This document shows, piece by piece, positions 54,476 to 62,000 of a stretch of DNA of 62,000 bases. The notes under the pieces were generated by a model. That model searched no databases, was not told the DNA's origin, and was given only the letters and a program-made list of their open reading frames with translations. Source of the DNA: Branchiostoma floridae (Eukaryota; Chordata; Leptocardii; Amphioxiformes; Branchiostomatidae). The stretch lies in contig NC_049986.1 of NCBI RefSeq assembly GCF_000003815.2, positions 1,800,033 through 1,862,032 on the forward strand, in the 5' to 3' direction. The first letter of the stretch is position 1. The number at the start of each line of letters is the position of its first letter. The position numbers were made by a program, and so were the translations under genes.

Positions 54476-55138
54476 ACAACGGGAAAACCGGAAAATAAGG
54501 ACTAACACGGACCTACAGAAAGACCACTTAAAGGCAATATTTACGTACTCGTATAAGTGGTGTATAGATCCGTAAAGAAGGAAAATACGTCAACATTACG
54601 CATGGTTTCAGCACGCTTAAATACCGTTTTTCGTGCCGTGCACGTCCCCATTATAACGAAGAGAGCAAACACTGCCTATTGAGCAACGCGAATTGTAAGA
54701 TGTTGCGGCAACTTTCCAACGACTTTACACGTTCTAACCATAAATGCATATGACTACCAACCACGCAATTTTTTTTTTACTATGATATGTGATCCCAACA
54801 TCAATAATAAAGGCACAATGCGGGAGCAAGGGGAAAACAGCATAGTGCAAGAAAAATCAGTTACGTACCATCAACTGCAGTGCCAGGCATAAAGTAATAT
54901 TGAACAACACGCGGAATTCAGCGTCACACAAAAGACCGAAAGGTCAACTCACAGCCACACTGTAAAGGAGATCGGACAAGAGACTGATGTACAAGTATAT
55001 GAAGACAGCATTATCATAATAAAGGTACCAACCATGTTAATTTAAAACGTAAATGGCGATTGGCCCGCAGCTATTTAGAATTACCGTAAATAGGTGATAC
55101 TGTCATATTCAAAGTAGATCAATGTTATAATACATACC
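54476..55138. other. Unassigned sequence
   Basis: No gene or named repeat was recognised here. Confidence 0.35.
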
Positions 55139-55215
55139 ATGACCAGCTGGTCGCAGCTGTTGACAACATGAACAGATCGTCACAGCTGGCCACAGCTGGT
55201 CACAGCTGGTCACAG
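55139..55215. repeat. CAGCTGGTCA decamer repeat (E-box cluster)
   Basis: CAGCTGGTCR-like decamers give five CAGCTG hexamers in about 70 bp, one of them followed by TTGACAAC. CAGCTG is a known bHLH-type recognition word. Function is not shown. Confidence 0.8.
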
Positions 55216-55324
55216 ATGTTGACAAATTTTGAGCAACTTGTGTGAATGGTAAAATAAATATCCAACATATTTCGAGAAAGGTGAACAACGGCCCAGAACC
55301 GAAACACACCGCCAAAACAAACCC

Positions 55325-56164
55325 ACGTGCATCATCGACAACCTCATCATCAGTGTACATAGCGGACCTGCCAAACCACATACGATTCAGACAGAGAACA
55401 TACAGATACAAATACGACCGCGCGTAAACGTGATAAAACGACAACGGAAATATGCAAATACAGATGAAAACGCGCGTTAAATTGATGTACATATCACGTA
55501 TTTGCTTGAACAAGCAGACTCGGACCAATACATCGTGAAACGTACAATTTCAAGGGGTGATATCTGACATTATTACATCCATAATGAAAGCAACTAGCGC
55601 GACAAAAAAACACCGTGCGTCATCGTCTAACACTGTGCAGAGAACCTGCCAAACCACAAACGTATGCGACAACGGAAACTACAGATACAGGTGCGAACGC
55701 GCGTTTGACGACAAGAAGACATGACGCATCTGCTTGCAATATTTCATTATGGCAAGCGGCTCTGGACCAAAACACCACAAGACGAACAAATTGTAGGGGT
55801 GATATTTTTTTATACATCCATAATAAAACCAGCAGCGTCATCGTCAACCTCATTGCAAAGGACTTGCCAAACAACGTACGTATGTGACAACGGGAACATG
55901 CAGATAAAGATGCGAACGGGAATTACTTTGACGATCCGATAAAACCACGCATCCGCTTGCTATATATTATATGGCAAGGCTTAAACAAAGCGGTCCTGGA
56001 CCAAAACACCACAAGACGAAGAAATTATAGGGGTGATATTTTTATACATCCATAATAAAACCAGCAGCCGCGAAAAAAAACAACGTGCATCATCCTCAAC
56101 CTCAGTGTAGAGGCCCTGCCAAACAACGTAGGTATGGGACAACAGGAACATGCAAATACAGATG
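55325..56164 (+). repeat. ~220-290 bp repeat family, tandem part
   Basis: Units starting near 55325, 55614, 55834 and 56084 share CATCATCGTCAACCTCA, CCTGCCAAACAACGTA, ACAGATGCGAACGCG, TCTGGACCAAAACACCACAA and TTGTAGGGGTGATATTTTT. Further copies are at 58069-58275 and 60868-60985. Confidence 0.88.
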
Positions 56165-56203
56165 CACTATGGAAAGTTACGTGTGCATAAGCTATGGGCT
56201 TAC

Positions 56204-56224
56204 GTCGCGGTCCGCAGCGGCCAT
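56204..56224 (-). CDS. Candidate outward start exon in the left end
   Basis: On the - strand GGAAGATGGCCGCTGCGG encodes MAAADRD and meets a donor GAC/GTAAGC in phase 0. AAGATGGC matches the core of YY1-type promoter elements. No downstream exon was found. Because the same layout occurs at the other end of the insertion, it may simply be terminal transposon sequence. Confidence 0.3.
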
Positions 56225-56333
56225 CTTCCTCATTAGCGCACCACGTGACCGGGATTACTCTGTCCCAGGGCACTGAGAGTTCTAGCACTTCTTGATGCGA
56301 AAAAGACCTTGGGGACGAGGTCATTTCCTTATA

Positions 56334-56420
56334 CGCATGCGTACTAGTGCCGTTTGAAAGAGGAGATTTCAGGCTGGAAGACGGTGAAAACCGCATCTTT
56401 CTACGTTGAATTTTCGGTGA
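56334..56420 (+). promoter_or_regulatory. NRF1-like palindrome and donor inside the insertion
   Basis: ACGCATGCGT at 56334 resembles an NRF1-type word. About 70 bp downstream TTTTCG/GTGAGT (56416) is a donor-like site for a + strand non-coding first exon. This is an inference from motifs only. Confidence 0.25.
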
Positions 56421-57091
56421 GTTATGAAATTTTCAATTTATGACTTGGTCTCAGGGGGATGAGTGAAGACCTTAAGGATGTCCTGGAGTAATTAGGCTGT
56501 AATCTGCTTCATTATTTTTTCTGGAATCAGCCTATTTTTCTGGCATGTCCTGACATGTTTTGGAACAAATTTACAATGACTCTAGTCAACGACGCGACCG
56601 TGTTTTTAACGACACCAAGGATATGCATGGGTATATCAACACAAATGTGTGCATTACTCTCGTTCCCGAAGAGTCTATGCCTATGGTGTGGAATGATACA
56701 GATTGAGTATAGACACAAAGTACTAGGATGTTCTGGATTTGAAAAATAGCTCTTCTTAAGCAAGATCGTGTGTGTACAGGCTGAAATAAATTATACAGAA
56801 AAGCTAGGACCCCACTAGGGACATTATATAGAATTTATAACTAATGACCTCGTCAGTCCTAGTCTTCTTTTAATTATGGACAGTGTAATCTTGCTTTAAA
56901 CAGACTATAAGTATTGTAGCTCTAATACTAGCATTACTATTTCCAGAAAAGTGGACTGTATTTATTTATTTATTTATTCACCTCAATACGGATGGGTACT
57001 GGGTAACACCTACAACTGTTGAAAGTTGATTATGTATTATGTCATATGTTGTCAATTGATATTTTTAACATGTTGATAACATGTATTGCAG

Positions 57092-57153
57092 GTGTCACAG
57101 ATGAAGGAGCACGGACAATACCTCTAGACTATCTGCAGAGTATGCAGTTGTAA
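57092..57153 (+). CDS. Candidate terminal exon inside the insertion
   Basis: After AACATGTATTGCAG the phase 1 frame reads VTDEGARTIPLDYLQSMQL and stops. AATAAA follows at 57318-57323. The upstream coding exon is not identified. It could be a captured host exon or a chance frame. Confidence 0.3.
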
Positions 57154-57317
57154 GCTGAAGGATGAAGTGCTACAGTTCACAGTTTCAAGAGGTCACCTTC
57201 AAATCGTACAATGTCGATGGGGGTCAAGACTCCACGGATGTGCAGCAGAAATACAGACTCAAATGAAAACTCTTCTGATGCTTTAATAAGCTTTGATACA
57301 TGCATGATCAAGATGTT

Positions 57318-57323
57318 AATAAA
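57318..57323 (+). terminator. Poly(A) signal AATAAA
   Basis: It lies 165 bp after the stop of the candidate terminal exon. Confidence 0.35.
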
Positions 57324-57949
57324 ACGTCAGTGTACATACTGTACAAACACCAGAAAGTCTCTGCCATGTTGATGATATATCATTCGCCTGCTAGATGTTG
57401 TGGCCACTTTTTGGTGGTCACTGGATTTTTCCCGTGATCTCTGAAGTGGCTGTGAATTTTTTTTTAATTTTCTTAGTCCCCTATGAGTGGCTTCTATAGA
57501 CAGGTTGGACTGTACCTAAGGCTAAATATTGTTGAATTAACAGATTACAAATGCAGTCTCTGTAACCTCAAGTAGCAACTGTGCATATAGATTACAAAAA
57601 GATAAATATTTTAAGTAATAGAGGCATATAGCTCAACATTTCTACAGTGAAAATAAACTACCACCCCCCCACCCATCGCCCATCGATGCGACGTCAATTG
57701 TTTGTGTTGACATTACGCCATCCGAATATAAAACACAAACATCGCTTATTTAAACACTAGGGGCCCGGTCAGCGTCAAAAAGGGGAAAACTGTCACACAC
57801 TTAAGTAAGATCTGTATCTAAAACACTGTCAGGAGAATTCTGACGGCTGCTAAGAGAGCTTTCAGGGATAAGGGACTTCAAAATCGGGCCCGCCGACACG
57901 TTTTGGCAACTTTGAATTCCATGACAATGTGCGAATATGTTGATCTCGC

Positions 57950-57985
57950 GGTGATTTTCCCGCGAGAATAAGCGCGGGAGATCAA
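57950..57985. promoter_or_regulatory. E2F-like palindromic block
   Basis: TTTTCCCGCGAGAATAAG and GCGCGGGAG give two opposed TTTCCCGC/GCGCGGGA words ~45-70 bp upstream of the ATG at 58026. They are typical of E2F-type promoter elements. Confidence 0.4.
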
Positions 57986-58025
57986 AAATTTCCCATGAAA
58001 CATTGCGCATCGAGCGAAATTCAAG

Positions 58026-58053
58026 ATGGCGACCGTGCACCGCTGGGTATGGC
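58026..58053 (+). CDS. Candidate outward start exon in the right end
   Basis: CAAGATGGCGACC encodes MATVHRWVW and meets the donor GC/GTAAGT in phase 1. Phase 1 would be compatible with the laminin-G-like exon at 61742, but there is no signal peptide and no support for that join. It lies within the terminal inverted repeat of the 1.9 kb insertion. Confidence 0.3.
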
Positions 58054-58068
58054 GTAAGTTCCATAGTG

Positions 58069-58275
58069 AGATGCGAACGCGAAAAACTTTTACGATCAGA
58101 TAAAACCACGCAACTGCTTGACAATATCCGATTACATCATTACCTACATGCAGAAGATCTGGACCAAAACACCGCAAGAAGAACAAATTGTAGGGGTGCT
58201 ATTTTTAAAACACCCATAATAAAACCACCTGCCGCAAAAAAAAAAAAAAAAACAAGCGTTCGCAGAACTCAACCT
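58069..58275 (+). repeat. ~240 bp repeat family, continuation after the insertion
   Basis: It resumes at AGATGCGAACGCG and runs through GATCAGATAAAACCACGC, TCTGGACCAAAACACCG and TTGTAGGGGTGCTATTTTT to a poly-A run. Confidence 0.85.
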
Positions 58276-59085
58276 TCGTAAAATGGGTGATGGTGCGGTG
58301 GTGGAGGGTTTATATGTAGACATGTCATTGGCTAGCTTTAGTTATGTGTCGTCCACAGAGCGTCGCTTGTAGGTGGAAGTGAGAAGGCGAGGTGTTGAGA
58401 GGATGTTGTTGGTTTAAAATATGAAACTGTGAGGTGCATGTCAGGATGAGCGTATTCTACGTCAGGCCGACATTATTGGAGACTTTTGTATGTCATTAAG
58501 AATCTAAACGACAAGTTATTTGGAATATTGGCAGTAGGTGGTCAATGTTATCTGTGAAATGCATTGAGAAGTTGTAGAATATAATGCGAAGACACAGGGT
58601 TTGTGGTTTTTACTGTGGAATGGAATGTATGTGTACGTTATGGCCTGCTACAAATTGTGTAAAATGAAACCGTGTCTCTACGATTTACGGGAGCTGAAGA
58701 AGGCCTGCTTACGCTTTTTGGGAGAAAGCATGGAGACCGTCACATAGGGAGGTGCGCCGAAAAAAGTGATTTAGGCAGTAGGCTGTATTTCAAAAGTATT
58801 CTATCATCCATCATTTCTTGTTTGTGCACATGACACAAACTGTCCTGTCCATTCATTTCCATGGACAAAGCAAATACCTTTTATTGTCTTTTGAAGATAA
58901 AGATTTATATTGACTAGGCTAAAATCGACTGTTGCATCAAAATATCAATAAAATAACACATAAAACAATAACGTTGACCACATCAACGCCGTCATTGGTG
59001 ATATCCACATAAATGATCTTCACATCCGCAACGACCACCTCCAAAATGTGATGGCTGGTGTCGTCACGGAATGCTCCTCCTCAGG
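58276..59085. other. Unassigned sequence
   Basis: No gene or repeat was recognised. Confidence 0.35.
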
Positions 59086-59545
59086 TACATAAAAGTATAA
59101 CTTCCATTTTGGGCTTGCGACTTGGACCTCATGGAACTTTTCAGATGACCCCTTTTCTCTTACCCAATCGTTTTAGTAACCTATTAGTACAAATGACATG
59201 AATCTGCTAACTAGTACTTGCGACCTACCCTAGATTAAATTGCAGAGAAATCAATACATCAAAGTATAACTATCCATCTGGGCTTGCGACTTGTGACTCA
59301 TGGAACTTTCGACATGACCCCGTGCGTGTCTCTCACCTAATCGTTCTCGCGACATATCAGTACAAATGACGTGATTATGTTAATTACCACTTGTGACCTA
59401 TATACTCTACATTACATCGCTTGGAAAACAAGACATAAAAGTATAACTTCCATTTTGGGCTTGCGACTTGGAACTCATTGAAATTCTGACATGACCCCGT
59501 GTCTCTTGCCCAAACGTTCTCGCCACATATCAGTACAAATGTCCG
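59086..59545 (+). repeat. ~172 bp tandem repeat, about 2.7 units
   Basis: Units start near 59089, 59258 and 59434 with ACATAAAAGTATAACTTCCA and share GGGCTTGCGACTTGG, CATGACCCCGTG and ATCAGTACAAATGAC. Confidence 0.9.
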
Positions 59546-60867
59546 TGCCGTGGCGGGAACGCTTTATCCGCCCGCACAGGGCTTGTCAGTCAATAGGACT
59601 ATACGCCTCGCGACACCTTTTCTGTCCGGGATAACATACAGCATGCATAATTTCTTCCTTGGAAGAGAGACGAAATGCTTATCCCGACAAGAAATTTGTC
59701 CGATTTCAGCAGGTAGGATAACAAATCCACCGCCGGAAGCAAATGTATCAATGGTTGCAACAATGATGATGTAACAGTCGTAACATTCTTTGTTCCACAA
59801 TGCAGTCCACTACATTGTGTATCCCATATGTCTAATGTACAATCCCTATAAACAATCTCATCAATGACTGCAAGTTACTGTGAAAAACAAACCCTGCTTT
59901 GTTCAACAATGTATTGTACCGGTAGTATTTACTGTTACATGTGCAACCCTTTAAAAACGTATAATATAGGCCCCTGTATACAATATCATCATTGCCCTTA
60001 GTCTACAGATTATCAAATCTTATGGGGAACATGCACACCCCATCATGCATAATGTACTGTCCCTATAAACCATTTTCTCTATTGCGCAACTATGACCTTT
60101 GGGATCACTTCCTGTGGGGATGGGGTAAGTCACAACTGCAGCCCATCGGCATGACGTAATATCACCTAAATATAGCATGATTGCTATCCACGATAATACC
60201 CACGATTGCGTAAAACCCATTTTCCACGTACAAACATCCCCTGCAAAACCGTTAGAAGCCACTAGACGAAAAAACACCTCGTACGTTTCATCTCCTTCTC
60301 AAGAACTACCCACATACCAAAAATCAGATCAATCTGTCATTGTCTTTCGCAGCTGAATTGTTCACAGACACGCCATATATAAGGTTTCTACACATACCTA
60401 TTGTATCATGCAAATTACCACTTAATTTGCATAACAAGTATACAATTATGTACATCATTACGTAAGCTGTCAACATACCTACAGTCATTAACATCCATCA
60501 ACCCCTTCTGCATTATTCCTTCTCAAAACCTAAAACAAGAATTACTTTCAACGCCCCTGCGAAACCCCTAGGTGGCCAAAACTTACACACCTTACTATGC
60601 TTTTACACAGCTACCTACCACTTACAAATCATCACCCAAACAAGTCCCAAACAAAAAATAGCAAAACCGGAAGTTACGCTGCAGTACCATAACACGCCGC
60701 TAGAGCGCCCTGCCGTAACGCAATTCCTGCCATTTATTCGTCATGTCTAATCCTACCCACATACTAAATATTAAAACCATCCATCCACGCGTTCCCTAGT
60801 TATCAAGCTGACAAACGACCACCTGACATCAAAACGGCACTGACTACAAACCCTTCGTTTCACGAAG
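59546..60867. other. Unassigned intron/intergenic sequence
   Basis: No exon was recognised. Short open frames on both strands lack splice borders. Confidence 0.35.
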
Positions 60868-60985
60868 GGAATCACGTGCATCATCGTCAACCTCAGTACA
60901 GAGGACCTGCCAAACCACATAGAATTCAGACAATGGGAACATATAGATACAGCTGCGAACGCGCGAAAACCAGACAAAACTAAAA
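60868..60985 (+). repeat. ~240 bp repeat family, isolated partial copy
   Basis: ACGTGCATCATCGTCAACC, ACCTGCCAAACCACATAG and GCTGCGAACGCGCG match 55325-55435. Confidence 0.8.
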
Positions 60986-61020
60986 GTATGTCGACCAGAG
61001 GTTCTGGTCACAGACTAATT

Positions 61021-61495
61021 ATAACACAGAATAAAAAATAAAAATAAAATAAAAACTTGCACGGGGAACAGAAGTGTGTGCAGCTTTTCATGGCTCCTCC
61101 TCAGAAACTAGGTAGTAATGAACGTAATGTACACAATCTAAATGATAATAATGAAACATAATATACAAATCGAAGCTAAACTAATTAAATTTATACAAGA
61201 AAATCATAACGCTGCACATCAAAACGCAACACGATCTACAGATCATAAAGAAATAAGTCCAAGTTATAGAATTATCAGCTAGCAAATACCAAAGGAAATA
61301 CAGAAAAACAAAACAAGGGATGCAAACAAATTAGGTGAAAGTAGCGCTATTACAAGGTATAGTATACCTCAATTCTATATGATTATCCAAGTAATAACTA
61401 AAAATGACATAAAAGAAACAAGGAAAAAACAAATCTGGAATAAATGGTTCACTTCTCTATGAAGCTTTTTTTCAAACGTTTTAAAAACGGAGAGT
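61021..61495 (-). mobile_element. LINE 3' end, second copy of the 11067 element
   Basis: GTGTGTGCAGCTTTTCATGG, AGAAACTAGGTAGTAATGAA and CAATTCTATATGATTATCCA match 11067-11500 in the same orientation. Only the 3' UTR and the last coding bases are present. Confidence 0.88.
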
Positions 61496-61741
61496 TCCAT
61501 CAATCCTTTGTTTCACCCCATGGTTTGAATAAAGAGCTCGAAGTATTCTTGGCCGGAGCGGCAGCTACGATGACGACAACCATTCGGTGTGTTCATTGAG
61601 TAACTACTACATAACGTAATAATTATGTAGAATAAGGGAGAACGGTCAGTCTTGTCTATTTTGTTTGCAAAAATAAGGTTAAGTTCGCTCATCCCGCCAC
61701 ACTCGGGGCTGAAATAATGACTCTGTTTACTTATTTCACAG

Positions 61742-62000
61742 CACCTACGTACTACAACCCCTTAGACCACGAGTCCACGTTCTTCACTCCTAACGGCCAC
61801 ACAATGGACGTAGGTGTCAGCGGCTCAGCTTTAAAGCTCGAGTCGCGCCGTAGCCAGTACGCCAACCTTGGGAACTTCGCAGGCACTTGCTTTGGCAGCA
61901 CCCTCAACTGCGCCAGAGGCTTCAGTCTGGCCTTCTGGTTCAAACGTCCCGCCGGCGATGTCCGCGCACAGTACTACATCAACAGCGGCGGGCACGACTT
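61742..62000 (+). CDS. Laminin-G-like domain exon, cut by window end
   Basis: The acceptor is ACTTATTTCACAG, phase 1, matching the EGF exons. It encodes PTYYNPLDHESTFFTPNGH, VSGSALKLESRRSQYANLG, NFAGTCFGSTLNCARGF and SLAFWFKRPAGDVRAQYYI. The 'YY.PLD' start, the G.AL.L....Y..LG strand and the F.L.FWF strand followed by Y.I are features of laminin-G/concanavalin-like beta-sandwich domains. The exon is open to the end of the window. It probably belongs to the same gene as the PAN and EGF exons upstream, as an extracellular ligand-binding module. Confidence 0.75.

Larger units (their letters stand above)
56165..58068. mobile_element. 1.9 kb TIR-bounded insertion with promoter-like ends
   Basis: The ends are CACTATGGAAAGTTACG and GCGTAAGTTCCATAGTG, an inverted repeat. 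AGATG is duplicated outside (56160-56164 and 58069-58073), and the flanks rejoin to a normal unit of the ~240 bp repeat. Further in, both ends again match in inverted orientation (AAGATGGCSRCYGYGSACCGC). Each contains an ATG and a GTAAGY donor pointing outward. No transposase was recognised. It may be a non-autonomous element or one that captured a gene fragment. Confidence 0.7.

Noticed and set aside
58026-58053. Start exon of the laminin-G gene
   Set aside because: Phase would fit, but the ATG lies in the terminal repeat of an insertion with a mirrored partner, and there is no signal peptide.
1-62000. tRNA or rRNA genes
   Set aside because: No cloverleaf with a GGTTCRANYCC box or rRNA-like block was noticed by eye. 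A tRNAscan/Infernal run would be decisive.

Overview
The window looks like genomic DNA of a metazoan, most probably an amphioxus (Branchiostoma). Supporting this are short exons with GT-AG borders separated by long introns, EGF/PAN/laminin-G type extracellular modules, many different 5'-truncated non-LTR retrotransposons, a dense and strongly nested population of short inverted-repeat transposons, and minisatellites. There are no operons, ribosome-binding sites or long intact bacterial-type genes. The genus is an inference from the style of the proteins and repeats; no database was searched. Two assembly gaps (2396-2665 and 27050-27823) are runs of N.

Host genes, all on the + strand. (1) A modular membrane-protein gene. 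Three homologous cytoplasmic exons (242-388, 4031-4243, 4728-4958) precede a transmembrane exon (6250-6356), a Ser/Thr-rich stalk exon (7010-7217) and two EGF exons (10647-10763, 10873-10989). The splice phases of this block agree throughout, and no signal peptide is seen, so a type II membrane protein is predicted. A PAN/apple-like exon (46262-46543), a third EGF exon (49822-49944) and the start of a laminin-G-like exon (61742 to the end) have the same phase and strand. They are either the distal part of the same gene or a paralogous neighbour. (2) A second gene starts at about 28465. Its first two coding exons (28465-28529, 28979-29114) join in frame. Later exon-like blocks lie at 35041 and 42865, and poly(A) signals at 44785 and 44989. 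If gene 1 runs through the window, gene 2 is nested in its intron. (3) A 1.9 kb TIR-bounded insertion (56165-58068) carries promoter-like ends and a candidate terminal exon.

Repeats by region. 0-3.8 kb: transposon ends and a LINE remnant. 6.4-13.2 kb: the GTTAACCCTATCC-TIR family, two nearly identical 482 bp MITEs, a 411 bp MITE and a LINE on the - strand. 13.7-16.8 kb: a hairpin MITE and a CGATGC-rich repeat whose inverted copy lies at 45.4-46.0 kb. 18.4-22.5 kb: a fold-back complex with a LINE inserted in one arm. 22.7-26.3 kb: three LINE remnants, one split by a hairpin MITE. 29-36 kb: seven or more MITE-like elements, several nested. 35.9-42.8 kb: a 58 bp array interrupted by a 3 kb tyrosine-recombinase-type element, then a 75 bp array interrupted by a LINE. 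43.7-45 kb: nested MITEs. 51.1-54.5 kb: two different satellites. 55.1-61.5 kb: E-box repeat, ~240 bp repeat family, the 1.9 kb element, a ~172 bp repeat and a LINE tail.

The window therefore shows a shuffled-domain receptor locus and one small uncharacterised gene in heavily transposon-loaded introns. No retroelement here looks intact.
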